Shown here: piece by piece, positions 46,385 through 57,606 of the stretch
Layout: each line of letters starts with the position of its first letter
Numbering within the stretch: position 1 is the stretch's first letter
NCBI GenBank assembly: GCA_963555705.1
Contig: OY743184.1
Coordinates: forward strand, 32,002,614-32,066,613
From: Ligustrum vulgare
Lineage: Eukaryota > Streptophyta > Magnoliopsida > Lamiales > Oleaceae
DNA length: 64,000 nucleotides
Direction of reading: 5' to 3'
Position numbers and translations under genes: made by a program
The notes under the pieces: generated by a model
What the model was told of the DNA's origin: nothing
The model's input: only the letters and a program-made list of their open reading frames with translations
The model's database searches: none

Positions 46385-46985
46385 CAAATGTTGTCCTTTT
46401 CAAATTTCAAATTTGGTAGACCTTTAACAAAGCAATTTTTTGAGATGTTTGAAATTAGATCCATACTAACATGACCTAATCTTCAATGTCATAACCATGT
46501 ATTATCTTTAAAATTTGGTAACATTTTAGTTTTTTCTCAAATTCAATGTTAATGACATAAACATCTTTACTTCGGCTTCCCATGAACAATATTTCTTTTA
46601 ATGTAGCATCCTTGATAAGGAATTTTGAAGAATCGAATTTGATATGATAACCTTTATCACATAATTGACTAATATTTGGCAAATTTAGTTTGCGATTATT
46701 AACTAGTAAAACATTTTCAACAGAAGGAGATGAATGATTACCAATATTCTAATGCCAATGATTTTTCCTTTGAAATTATCTCCAATAGTAACATGATCCC
46801 CATCCTTCCTTTTGAAGTTTGACAATAGAGTTTTATCTCCGATCGTGTGTTTTGAACAACCACTATCCAAGAACAAATTACTCTTTAACTTTTGTTTATA
46901 CCTACAAGTCATGATTTAATTTTTGAATTTTGGTACCCACGTAACTTTGGGTCTTTGACAATTAGTGCTAGTGGACTTTTAAACC
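46385..46985 (-). pseudogene. Copia protease and GAG-pre-integrase region, decayed
   Basis: Minus strand: PKVTWVPKFKN near 46950, then the protease active-site region SNLFLDSGCSKHTIGDKTLL (46885-46826), HVTIGDNFKGKIIGI, and the pre-integrase domain ISQLCDKGYHIKFDSSKFLI to HGYDIED (46682-46476). This follows Ty1/copia order. Stops lie between blocks. Confidence 0.8.
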
Positions 46986-47006
46986 AACTAGTGGAACGTC
47001 GTGCGT

Positions 47007-47070
47007 TTCACGACTTTGGGCGTCATATGTTGCACGGTTTCACGACTTTGGGCGTCATATGTTGCACGGT
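47007..47070 (+). repeat. Tandem duplication, 32 bp x 2
   Basis: Two adjacent identical 32-bp units starting TTCACGACTTTGGGCGTCAT, followed by a shorter related TTTTGGCGTCATGTATG. Local replication slippage is the simple explanation. Confidence 0.8.
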
Positions 47071-48275
47071 TTTTGGCGTCATGTATGTTGTGATATTCAT
47101 TGAATGATATGATAATTGTGCTCGTGTAAGAATGATAAATAGGAACTGTCTATAATAAAATTCAAACATTATCAATTTAGATTCAAGATTAATCCTTAGG
47201 CTCAAACTGAACGTATACGATCAACTTCAAACATTATAGATAATAAAGTTAGCATGACTTACATGCATCTGCAAAGTGTTGAAATCTACCATTTCATTTC
47301 AATGAAATATCAAACAAGTACTCGGCTTAATCTTTTCATTACATAATACATAAAAAGACTTCGGTTATCATAATAATAATAATAAAATATTATGCTCTTC
47401 ATAACTACTTCTCTTTTAATCTCTAAAACTTGTTTTAAACGCTATTTCAATAGTTTCAATTCACATTTTATTTGTCACTAAATTATTTAACTAATAAAGT
47501 GACGCATGCTTGCTATAAAAGGACATCTACAGCAAATTGAACTTCTCAAACCATAACTTGCCCTCTTTCAAAATCCTTTTTCTATAGAACTAATTATATT
47601 ACATTATAACCCATTGGTTTCTCCAGATAATTACTTTCTTTTATTTACAAAATATCAATTATCTAACATTTCTTACTTATATTAAATGCGAACTCACTCA
47701 CAAAAGAAGAAACCTTTCTTAAATGAGATTATCAACCCACTTATTGAAATGCAAGAAGGAAAACAAGATATATAGCCAACCAGTCACATGGAGCAATACT
47801 TACCATGTATTTACAATCGATAAAAGGATAATTGACTGGTATCATCCTTATACAAAGTATCTATAAACACAAATAATTCTCCATAAGTTAATGGTAATCA
47901 ACAAGATTTTAAGAAACTATACAATCTGTTTCCGCATGTGGAGAGGTAAGACATGAAAAAAAAAAAACCCAAAAAAAAAAAAAAAAGTTTCTGAATAATG
48001 AGTTGATAGTAAAGTTTAAGTCTAGAAAATTATCATATGACAACAAAGATACGCTACAAAGACAAACCATCAGAGACAGATAATTATTCAAGATAAGTTC
48101 TAACGGTATGGTAAAACCAATTAATGTAAAACTTGGTAGATTAGAACCCAACTCCCAACCCGCAAGTGAACTAAATAGTAAAAACAAAAGGAGACAAACT
48201 ATGTAATCGAAGACGGTAAAATGGAGGTAAAAAAACAAATAAATACTAAAATACATACCATTTAACAGTATATAG
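47071..48275. other. Unassigned AT-rich region
   Basis: No convincing gene. (AAT)n-like tract near 47373, long A runs at 47956-47986. The minus-strand 115-codon frame 48256-47909 is a poly-Phe/Leu artefact of those runs. Confidence 0.45.
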
Positions 48276-48278
48276 TTA

Positions 48279-48810
48279 GGGTCCGTTTGATAGCGAGGGT
48301 GGAATTTGGGTGGAAAGAAAATGAATTCCAGGAAATTGAATTCTAGGTAATTGAATTACTGGGAATTAGAAGTTTAATGTGTTTGATTGGTTTAATTTTC
48401 TAGGTGGAAAAAGTAGGAAATTTTCCAAATTTTGTTGTTTGATTGACATTATTTTCCATGGAAAATAAAGTAATTTTTTGCTATTTTAATCAAAAAAAAA
48501 AATTTTTTTACTTTTTAAATATATTTGTACTTGATGATGATAATGTTATTTTTTGGAAAGAAAATAAGTCAATTAACAACAACAAAATTGATTAAACGTG
48601 TCCAAAATCATTTTCCATCTATCATGAAAAACATTTTTCCACGAAAACCCAAAGAAAATCTTTTCCACCAAATCAAGGAAAATGGAAGAAAAAGTGGGGT
48701 CCGCGGAAAAAGTTTTACATGAAAAATTTTGTCAAACAAACAAACAAAAAGTGGGAATTGGAAAACATATTCCATTTTCCATGGAAAATTTTGTGTAATC
48801 AAATAGGGCC
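48279..48810. mobile_element. PIF/Harbinger-like MITE, copy 1
   Basis: 532 bp with ends GGGTCCGTTTGATAGCG and, inverted, GGCCCTATTTGATTACAC, flanked by TTA on both sides (48276-48278, 48811-48813). The interior is rich in TTTTCCATGGAAAAT-type palindromes. A second, partial copy starts at 63670. Confidence 0.75.
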
Positions 48811-48874
48811 TTAATGTTTTATACCACCAATTTAAAAACAATCCAACATAAAAATATTTTCAAATTTTTGATTC

Positions 48875-48967
48875 TTTGGTTAACAACAAATCATTCCAAT
48901 AGCCATCACAGTCCTCCTTGAAGTTCAAAAGCCTCTTGAAGTATTCCTTGAAAGCAAAGTTCAGGGC
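48875..48967 (-). pseudogene. Exon fragment of a mitochondrial ADP/ATP carrier gene
   Basis: Minus strand: directly after an intron-like TTGCATGTTCTATAG comes [20 protein letters not shown] then DGYW, matching the segment of plant adenine nucleotide translocators (inner-membrane exchange of ADP and ATP) just after a known type of intron position. After GYW the frame shifts and only nucleotide similarity (TTTG..GTTAACC) remains. No other exon is seen nearby. It is a captured or relict fragment. Confidence 0.7.
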
Positions 48968-49079
48968 CTATAGAACATGCAAAAGCAGTTAGGACAATAT
49001 GCAAAAGAGTAATTAATGGTTTAAAAATATTTGTGCATCCAGAGAACAAGAGATCATATGAACCTGAGTGGGGAAGTAA

Positions 49080-50384
49080 ATTCAATTTAATAATTATTTA
49101 ATTCGATTAATTGATTATTAATTAAATATTTAGGATTTGATCCTAAATTCAATTAGCCCTAAAATCTAAAAATTGGAGTTGGACTCTAATTTGGTATTTA
49201 ATTAAAATCTTATTTTAATTATATAAACTCATTAATTAAAGTAATTGATTAATTCGATTAATTAATTTCTAAATTGAATTTTATTTTATTTTAAGAGTTT
49301 TATCCTAAATTAATATGTTAATTCAATTTTCCTTTTTTTGGAATCAGAGTTGGACTCTAATTTGATATTTATTTAAAATATAATTTTAATTAAATGAGAC
49401 CCGCTAACTAAAGTTAGTTAATTAATTTGATTAACTAATTATTGTTTCGATCCGTTTTATCTAAATTAGTTTAGATGGCATAGATTGTTAGAAACTTGAA
49501 ATTTGTATATATAATATTAGGTATTATATTTTTATACATTTATATGATGAATGTATATTTAGTGGATAGTTATGGACTCGATCCATGTGATTGGTTGGAT
49601 GGTTAATTTATTCTACTTTTGTCGGTTAAGCCTGCGAGCCTATTATTATTTAATTGGTCTGCGTCCCTATTATTTAGTTTATTTGGGCCTACGATCTCTA
49701 GTTTGTAGATATGGGCATGTGCGTCCATTCGACATAGGCATGTGTGCCAACTAATAAAGGATACAAGTTGTAGCTGGCCACAAGAGACAACTAGTACATG
49801 ATACAGGTAGCAGCAGCAGATGGAGATGGATATTATTGCATTTAGCATTCGATGATCGAATGCAATGTCCCCTAAGAATTGACCAACTAGTCTTCTTCAT
49901 GGCTCGAGAAGACTAGATAGATATTGTACATAATCATCCACAGTAATATTGTATGTATGATTAATTAATTAATCATGTTCTATTCCATTAAAATAACGAG
50001 ATTGCACTCTTAGTAAAATTGTAATTACTGAAACAATAACCAATAACTTTATTCTCTAACTTATCGCTCTTACATGTTGCCCCGTCGATCAACTCGAATA
50101 TTCAGAGCAAGCTAAATTGACCAAAATGCCCTTCTCAGAATATTCATAAAATCTCATCTCTCATATTCTATATGAAAGTTCGATGTGATTACATCACACC
50201 ATAGAATTCAACATTCTCTATCGAATTATTGAACTCGGATTCAATTGTCCACTAGAAGAACCAGTAAGATTACGATCTTACCTAAAAGGTGACGGATTCC
50301 ATAATACGAATATATGTTCCTCGTTAGTTCACTTCAATTCCCAAAGTACCGAGATATTGATCAGCAATTTGATCTCACCCATTG
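49080..50384. other. AT-rich region, repeat-like, left flank of element F
   Basis: 49080-49440 is very AT-rich and holds two diverged copies of a segment with GAGTTGGACTCTAATTTG (about 49163 and 49346). From 49487 a sequence beginning TGTTAGAAAC may be an LTR continuing after element F to a GTGTTTAACA end near 60701, but no target duplication supports this. No gene seen. Confidence 0.35.
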
Positions 50385-50389
50385 ATACT

Positions 50390-50986
50390 GTTAATGGACG
50401 ATCCTACCTGGATGATGACATGGTTCCAACCTGACAATGTCAGGTCGGATAATGAATAAACCATATCCTAGAAACCAAAGAAGAGGTCATGTTTCCGACC
50501 TGGACATGTCAGGTCGGATATACTTCGTTCACTCCCAGCGGTGAATAGACGAGTTTTACTCTCTGGAACTGAGGTGGAAGAGTCAGGTCGGACATTGATT
50601 TGTAATAATCAAACGTGGTCATAACTACTTTCTTACATGGTAGTTGAAACAGTTATTCAGACATGTAATCAGTTAGAACAAAAAAGTCAACTACCTAGTA
50701 TTATGTAAGAGTTCAGTTAGGTTAGTTATGTCTTAATGTCAGGGGAATGTATTGTAATAAGCCAGCTAATCCATTTTCCCTATAAATATAAGGGAAGATT
50801 GCTCATAAGGGGATCCCAAATTTGGCTATTCAAAGCCTGATATTAATATAGTAACTCATACGTGAAGTTCAGATGGGCAAGTCTGAACTGGGGTTCACCT
50901 CTTCCTCGTACCACTTTTTCTTCGTATAACTGATATTCACTTATTCTTCTTGCTGACTTGGAATACTTATATTTCAACCGTCAATA
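50390..50986 (+). repeat. 5' LTR of element F
   Basis: Begins TGTTAATGG, ends CCGTCAATA. It contains TATAAATATAAGGG at about 50781 (probable promoter TATA box) and three copies of a TCAGGTCGGA motif, one within the palindrome CCTGACAATGTCAGG (50430-50444). Confidence 0.85.
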
Positions 50987-50987
50987 A

Positions 50988-51005
50988 TTGGCGCTAGAAG
51001 GAGGG
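50988..51005 (+). other. Primer binding site of element F
   Basis: TTGGCGCTAGAAGGAGGG immediately after the LTR, the kind of primer site seen in plant Tat-clade elements. The tRNA identity is not certain. Confidence 0.65.
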
Positions 51006-51078
51006 CCGTTTGTGATAAAATAGCAGTCCATTCCACCAGTTCATTCAAGAACTTCACACTCAGCAGTATTCAGATAAC

Positions 51079-52300
51079 ATGGATAACCAAGGTTCCGGGA
51101 GCAATCATGGGAAGAAAGTGGAGGCACAAGGTGGGGCAAGGAAGGAAGAGGACCTGGAAGTCAGGCCTTGTCCAGATCCCCAAATGGTTGAGGTAATGCC
51201 TCAATTGCGAAATTTGACACAAACAGTTTAAAGGATGCAACATCAGCCACAGGGAAACCCTCAGGCCCCTCATGTCATACCAGCACCATCTCAACACCCC
51301 CTGGAAACCAACGAGAACGTCGAAAGTGCATCTATGTGCATGATAATTCTGAAAGTTCTACGGGAGAGAGTAATTCTCGTTCTCCCTTAGGGGGTCACCC
51401 AAAAGAACTCACAGCGTATTTAGCAGATTAGGTCCGAACCACACAGCTTCCACAACAAAGGAACAAATGTTGGGAATGAACAAAAAACCTGCTACTTCAA
51501 GGCTACTGCCGAGGACATGCCAACCTTGAATCTCAGTGATCCACCCTATGTTGATGGGAAATGAAGGTTGGAAGAACTCAACGCGCTGAGGAAACAATTA
51601 AGTGATTTGGAAGGTAGGCAGAAAAAGGACGACCTGACTGACAAGTGTACTTCCTCCAGGTCTTCCTCGTTCTCGAATGAAATTCTGAAAGAGACATTAC
51701 CTAGCAAGATCAAAGTTCACAAGTACCAAGCTACAATGGGACAATTGATCCGGTAGCACATATAGATCGGTATGTTTCTTGGATGGAGTTATAAGGTGTT
51801 AGTGATGCCATCATGTGTAGGACCTTTCCCCTGACTCTAGAGGACAGGACTCAAAGGTGGTTACGTACTCTACCAGACCACTCCATAACAAATTGGAAAG
51901 ATTTGTCTTCGCAGTTCCTCTATAACTTCATGGCTACAAAAACAAGGACAACCCCCAAGGAACAACTGGTAACCATCAAGCAGGGAAGAACTGAATCGTT
52001 GAAGAGCTATCTGGACTGATTCAACAAACAAATTATAGATACGGACAAAGTATCAGACGATGCACTCTTAATGGAGATAACATCAAGTCTATGGCCAGAA
52101 TCCCGGTTCTGGTGGACAGTTCATGAAGAGGGGCCAAAGACCTTCCGAGAATTCCTCACAAGAGCAGATAGGGCCATTAGAGCTGAAGAAGCGAAGTCCA
52201 GTAGGATGGAAGACAAGGGAGAAGCAAAAGATCAAGATAGATCTAAAGGGAAGGAAAAAGAAACACATAAGAGTGATAGGTTCAGCCAAGAAAAGAAGTG
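51079..52300 (+). pseudogene. Gag of element F, interrupted
   Basis: Starts at ATG 51079 (MDNQGSGSNHGKK) and meets a stop near 51229. Further frames continue with IDRYVSWMEL, then MCRTFPLTLEDRTQRWLRTL (from 51813), ITNWKDLSSQFLYNFMA, SLKSYLD and a stop at 52018, then EGPKTFREFLTRADRAIRAE. This is the Tat-type Gag capsid region (the W-R-LP-x-S-I-x-W-L-x-F pattern). Several stops and frame changes inactivate it. Confidence 0.8.
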
Positions 52301-52388
52301 AGATTTTCGGGGACCAGGAAGTTTTCGACCCCATTCATCCAGTTCAACCCCAGTAGACCTCCTGAAAGCTCGACCTGAGACCATATTC

Positions 52389-54410
52389 ATGAGTATTGAG
52401 GACCAAAATTTGTTGCCCCTTCCATTAAGAACAGGTTCATCTAAACTGAATCAATCCAGATATTGTAGGTACCACAGATCTATGGGTCATGAAACGAATT
52501 ACTGCAAAGACCTGAGGATTGAACTCGAGAAATTGATCAAAGCAGGCCACTTAAAAGAATATGAAGGAGAACCTCAGGTGAATCAAGAAAAGCAAGGCCA
52601 AGCTGAAATCGGGGGTATACCTCCAGCTGAGATCCGCATGCTGGTAGGCGGAAGTCAAAGTCATGAAGGATCTAAAAGGCAAAGGCGCCAACACATCAGG
52701 GATGCTCGGAACGGTTATCAGATCCTATCAGCAAGGGCTCCAGATCTAGTAAGGGAAGACGAGTATTTCAGCTTTGATGAAAGAGATGCTGAGGGAGTCC
52801 TCCAACCACATGCGGATGCTTTGATCATAACCATGCCTGTCTCGGGAGTGAAGATTCACCGTACTCTGGTAGACAACGGGAGTGCCGTGAACATCTTATA
52901 CTGGAAGACCTGCCTACAAATGGGAGTGGAAGAACGACATCTCAACCCCTACTCCACGAAGTTACAAGGTTTCACCGGGGATTATGTCACACCGCTAGGG
53001 CAAATCGCGCTCATGGTAGAACCCGAGAATCCTCCATGTACCAGGAGAGTAATAGCGGATTTTGTCGTAGCAGATATACCATCCAACTATAACGCCATTC
53101 TGGGAAGGCCTATTCTACAGTCAGCCGCCTCAATATATCACTATGTGATGAAGTTTCCCACTTCTGAGGGGGTAGGAGTAGTGAGGGGAGACCAGAGGAT
53201 GGCCCGAGAATGTGATCTGAGTTTTTGTCCCTGTCGGGTACCCCAAGTAAAAGTTATCCAGATGGAAGACCAGACTAAAGAGATCCAAACAATAGATCCA
53301 CGCCTGGATCAGAATGAGAAAAGGACCGGACCAGTTGAGGACTTGATGTTGGTAACTTTAGATCCAGATAGGCCTGAGTTGCAGTTGAAGATTGGGAAAG
53401 ACCTCAAAGAACCAGTAAAATCTGAACTCGTGAACTTTCTGAAAGAGAATAGGGATGTTTTTGCCTGGACTCATGCTGACATGGAAGGAATACCTGCACA
53501 CCTAGCCCGTCACAAACTCAATATTGATCGTGGAGTAAGACCAAAAATGCAGAAGCGACGTCTCGCAAATGAGATCCTGAATTTATTGGGGAATGGATTC
53601 ATACGGGAGGCAAGATACCCAGAGTGGGTGGTCAATCCAGTTCTCATGTGTAAGAACAATAAATCCTGGAGGCTTTGTATAGATTTCACAGACTTGAACA
53701 GGGCTTGCCCCAAAGACAGCTTTCCACTTCCACGTATAGATCAAATGGTAGATGCCACGGCGAGGCATGAGCTGTTGAGTTTCATGGATGCATATTCAGG
53801 ATACAATCAGATTCCAATGTATGGACCAGACGAAGAGCATACCTCATTCATAATAGACAGGGGTTTATACTGCTACAGGATGATGCCCTTCGGGTTGAAG
53901 AAGGCAGGGGCAACCTACCAGAGACTTGTCAACAGAATGTTCGCAGAACAAATTGGTAAAACTATGGAAGTATACGTGGATGACATGCTGGTGAAGAGCA
54001 TCAAATCATCAGATCATGTCCAACACCTGATTGAAATGTTCACCATTCTTAGACAATACAAAATGAAGCTGAATCCACAAAAGTGTTCCTTTGGGATAGG
54101 ATCTGGAAAATTCCTGGGATACATGGTACATCAAAGAGGAATCGAAGCCAATCCGGAAAAAATCAAAGCCCTGATTAACATGAAAGCCCCAACCAACATA
54201 AGGGAAATTCAAAGTCTGACTGGAAGAATAGCAGCTTTGAACCAATTCGTCTCAAAATCAACTGATAAGTGTAGACCTTTCTTCGAAGCACTAAAGATGG
54301 GTAAGAACTTCCATTGGACAGAGCAATGTCAAAAAGCTTTCGAAGACCTGAAAGTACTCGCCTCACCACCCTTACTCTCCAAACCAGTACCAAGGGAAAT
54401 GTTAGTATAA
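52389..54410 (+). CDS. Element F protease and reverse transcriptase, up to a premature stop
   Basis: 673 open codons from an internal ATG. Residues 25-45 hold a knuckle-like CRYHRSMGHETNYC. The aspartic protease active-site loop VDNGSAVNIL is at 161-170 and ILGRPILQSAASIYH marks its end. The reverse transcriptase spans about 350-620: DFTDLNRACPKDSFPLPRID, MPFGLKKAGATYQRLV, and the catalytic YVDD at 529-532. A short internal deletion before GNGFIREARYPEW removes part of the usual finger region. The TAA at 54408 separates it from RNase H in the same frame. Confidence 0.85.
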   Translation: MSIEDQNLLPLPLRTGSSKLNQSRYCRYHRSMGHETNYCKDLRIELEKLIKAGHLKEYEGEPQVNQEKQGQAEIGGIPPAEIRMLVGGSQSHEGSKRQRRQHIRDARNGYQILSARAPDLVREDEYFSFDERDAEGVLQPHADALIITMPVSGVKIHRTLVDNGSAVNILYWKTCLQMGVEERHLNPYSTKLQGFTGDYVTPLGQIALMVEPENPPCTRRVIADFVVADIPSNYNAILGRPILQSAASIYHYVMKFPTSEGVGVVRGDQRMARECDLSFCPCRVPQVKVIQMEDQTKEIQTIDPRLDQNEKRTGPVEDLMLVTLDPDRPELQLKIGKDLKEPVKSELVNFLKENRDVFAWTHADMEGIPAHLARHKLNIDRGVRPKMQKRRLANEILNLLGNGFIREARYPEWVVNPVLMCKNNKSWRLCIDFTDLNRACPKDSFPLPRIDQMVDATARHELLSFMDAYSGYNQIPMYGPDEEHTSFIIDRGLYCYRMMPFGLKKAGATYQRLVNRMFAEQIGKTMEVYVDDMLVKSIKSSDHVQHLIEMFTILRQYKMKLNPQKCSFGIGSGKFLGYMVHQRGIEANPEKIKALINMKAPTNIREIQSLTGRIAALNQFVSKSTDKCRPFFEALKMGKNFHWTEQCQKAFEDLKVLASPPLLSKPVPREMLV

Positions 54411-56501
54411 TACTTAGCAGTGTCAGAGAGGTCAGTTAGTTCAGTTCTGATCAGAACAGAGGATGGTATCCAACACCCATTCTACTATGTCAGTCAAATA
54501 TTGAAAGATGTAGAACTAAGATATCCGCCAATGGAAAAATTAGCACTGGCATTAGTTATGAGTTTGAGAAAATTGAGACCTTACTTCCTAGAGCACTCAC
54601 TGGAGGTGCCAACCAACTATCCACTATGTCAGGCCTTACAGAAACCAGATACTTCGGGAAGATTGATGAAGTGGGCAGTAAAACTGGGACAATTCAATAT
54701 CACCTACAAACCAAGGACTACAATCAAGGGGCAAGCATTGGCGGACTTCATAGCAGAATTCCACACGGAGATTGACCTGCCTGACCGAGATAAACTCTGG
54801 TCCCTTTACGTAGATGGTTCATCTACTGAGAACTGTGGAGGAGCTAGAATTGTTCTAGTCAGCCCCGAAAACTTACAGTCCCTCCGCTTTGGATTCCGAG
54901 CAACCAACAACGAGGCGGAATATGAAGCTCTCATTGCAGGTCTAAAAATGGCAAGAGATATGGGAATAACCAGAGTGACTGTACATAGCGATTCCCAATT
55001 GGTTGTGAACCAAATCCAAGGAACTTATAACACGAAAGAGGAGAAAATAGCATCTTATCACAAGGTGGCTAAGAAAGAATTGGACAATTTCATTCATGTT
55101 GATGTCAAACAGATACCAAGAACCCAAAACAGTCAGGAAGATGCTCTCGCTAGGCTCGCCACTAGTGAAGGAGCCGAGACTTTGGACAGTGTGCCTATCG
55201 GAAAGGTTCAAAACTCAGCCCTAACAGAAGCAGAGGTGTTAGCTATGGCAATTGACACAAACAAGAGCTGGATAGATGAAATCATCCAGCACTTGAAGGA
55301 GGGAGTGGTGCCCCCAAGTAAGGATGATTCTCGGAAGATCAAAATCAGATCTGCCAGATACACTTTGATAGATGATGTGTCATACAAACGAGGCTTTTCC
55401 CTCCCATTACTCAGATGCTTGAATGAGGAGGAAGCCCAATATGCTATGAGTAAAATATATAAAGGTGTATGTGGCAACCATACTGGAGGACAATCTCTTG
55501 CATTCAAGATCTTAAGGCAAGGATACTTCTGGCCATCCATAAAGAAGGATGCCCTCGAGTTCGAAAGAAAATGTGACAAGTGTCAAAGATTTGCCCCAAT
55601 GATCAGGTCTCCCCCAGAAGACCTAACATCTGTCATGGCACCATGGCCATTTGCAAAATGGGGCATTTACTTGATTGGACCTTTGCCAACAGGAAGAGGA
55701 TCAACGACGTATGCAATAGTAGCGGTTGACTACTTCACAAAATGGGTAGAAGCGGAGGCTTGAGCAAAAATCACTGAACAAAAGACCATTGATTTTATAT
55801 GGAAGTCCATCATTTTCTGCTTTGGCATCCCTCACTCAATAGTTACTGACAACGGGATGCAGTTTGACAATGCAAAGTTCAGGTCATTCTGTGAAGAGCT
55901 GAAGATTAGGAATCACTATTCTACCCCCTGCCACCCGCAAGCAAACGGACAGGTGGAAGCAATTAATAAAATCATCAAGCACACTTTGAAGACCAGGTTG
56001 GACGAACTGAAAGGGGCTTGGGCTGATGAATTGCCAGCGGTATTGTGGTCTTACAGGACAACACGTAGGATAGCAACTGGAGAAACTCCTTTTGCCCTAG
56101 CTTTTGGATCTGAAGTTGTGACCCCCATCAAAATTGGCATCCCCTCAAGCAGGACACAGCATTTTGATGAAGAGATGAACACCGAGATGCTACAATCCAT
56201 TCTGGACTTAATTGAAGAGAAGCGGCTAGACTCAGATCTCAAAAATGCTTCTTACAAGCAAAGAAGCACCAGGTACTATAATTCCAAATTCAGAGGCAGG
56301 AAGTTCCAGGTTGGAGATTTGGTACTCAGGAAGGTGTTCATAGCTAGAAAGGAAGCCCAGTCAGGCTCCCTTGCCCCACCTTGGGAAGGACCTTATAGGA
56401 TTAAGAAAACCTTGCTGAATGAGGCATATGAACCGGAAACTTCGGAAGGGAAGACCTTACCACATCCATGGAATGCAGAGCATCTCAAGAAGTATTTTTA
56501 G
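54411..56501 (+). pseudogene. Element F RNase H and integrase, with stop and lost catalytic residue
   Basis: Same frame as the protease-RT part. RNase H-like reading begins at once; the archaeal-type RNase H follows with YVDGSSTENCGG, EAEYEALIAGLKMA, HSDSQLVVNQ and EDALARLA, all acidic residues present. Integrase: the zinc-binding HHCC region reads NHTGGQSLAFK and CDKCQ, with Phe where the second His is expected. The first catalytic Asp region reads WGIYLIGPLP, with Tyr (55668-55670) where the family has Asp. TDNG and the HPQANGQVEAINK helix with Glu are kept. A TGA at 55761 cuts the frame; the rest is open to 56501. Integrase is dead on three counts. Confidence 0.85.
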
Positions 56502-57060
56502 TAATCGAGAATTCCAAACTATGTAAAGACCAACGTGTTATGAGAATATTCCATTGAATAAAACTTTTCACAAATTCCAAGTTTTCTTGACACAACAAGC
56601 TACGCGCTCAATAGGTCTGTCACAACGGAAGTTACGGATTCCTTAGGACCTCAAGCTATGTGCTCAAAAGGTCCACCATAACAGAATTTACGAATTTCTT
56701 AGGACCTGAAGCTATATGCTCAAAGGGTCCGCCATAATAGAATTTATGAATTCCTTAGGACCCCCAAATAAGACGCAAAGCGCTAAAGCGCCAAGTCCTT
56801 TGTCGACCCAACCGACATGACTGCTCCAGTTAGGATATACGTTTAAACTTAAGTCCATTTTTTGGACAAACCTGACCTGACTGCTTCAGGTAGGCAAACA
56901 AGTTGAAATGTTATAAGTATATTCTACGCCGACCTGACCGCTTCAGGTAGGCAGCAAACTGAAGTTTTGCCAATCTATTTTCGACCACGCCGACCTGATT
57001 GCTTCGGTTAGGCAAGTTTATATTTTTATAAAGTACCAAGTTAATGACCACAACATTAGG
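56502..57060 (+). repeat. Element F 3' untranslated tandem repeats
   Basis: Three imperfect units of about 56 bp (56597-56762) share AAGCTAnnnGCTCAAnAGGTC and GAATTCCTTAGGACC. Four units of about 60 bp follow (56795-57015) sharing GACCTGACnGCTTCAGGTAGGC. Arrays of this kind are characteristic of Tat-clade elements between pol and the antisense ORF. Confidence 0.7.
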
Positions 57061-57600
57061 TCGGAAAAAAAAAAACTACTTTATCTTCTGTTGGTGAAAG
57101 AGTTTGGAAGAATTGTAAACAAACGGTTCAATGTGACATCCATTAAAACATAAAGAAAAGTTGGGCCGAACAAGCCCTTATAGACGACCTAACTGCTATA
57201 AATCTAATAAATACAAGTTTCACGGCTCGACTGGAGGGACCTTCCCTTTACCCAATTCGGAAATTGCCGAGGCCTGCTGCCCCTTCAAGTCCTCCAGCTC
57301 TTTCTTCGGCTGGGTAGTGTCGAATGTGGGCTGGAGCTCTTGGAACCGGATTATAGCATCCTCCAGAGCCAAGATGTAGGTGTTAATACAGTCTACCTAA
57401 TACTCTTTGGATGCCTTATAAGTCTCCACGGAAGAAATCAGGTCGGCTCGAGCCTGTTCAAGTTCCTCTTTTACTGCATTCAGCTGGGTATCAACCTCCA
57501 CTTTGGCTCTTTTATCAGCTGCATTTTGAGCTCTCAGTTCGGCGTTCTCAAGCTTGGCCTACTCCAGTTCGGACAATAGAAGGCCATTCCTCTGAGTTAG
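57061..57600 (-). pseudogene. Antisense ORF 3' end of element F, coiled-coil remains
   Basis: The minus strand between 57600 and about 57200 still shows coiled-coil-like composition in broken frames (compare 24480-24660 in the older copy). It probably held the C-terminal end of the antisense ORF. No intact frame remains. Confidence 0.4.
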
Positions 57601-57606
57601 GCTCTC

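Noticed and set aside
47909..48256. 115-codon minus-strand frame rich in Phe and Leu
   Set aside because: Created by A runs at 47956-47986; low complexity, no domain.
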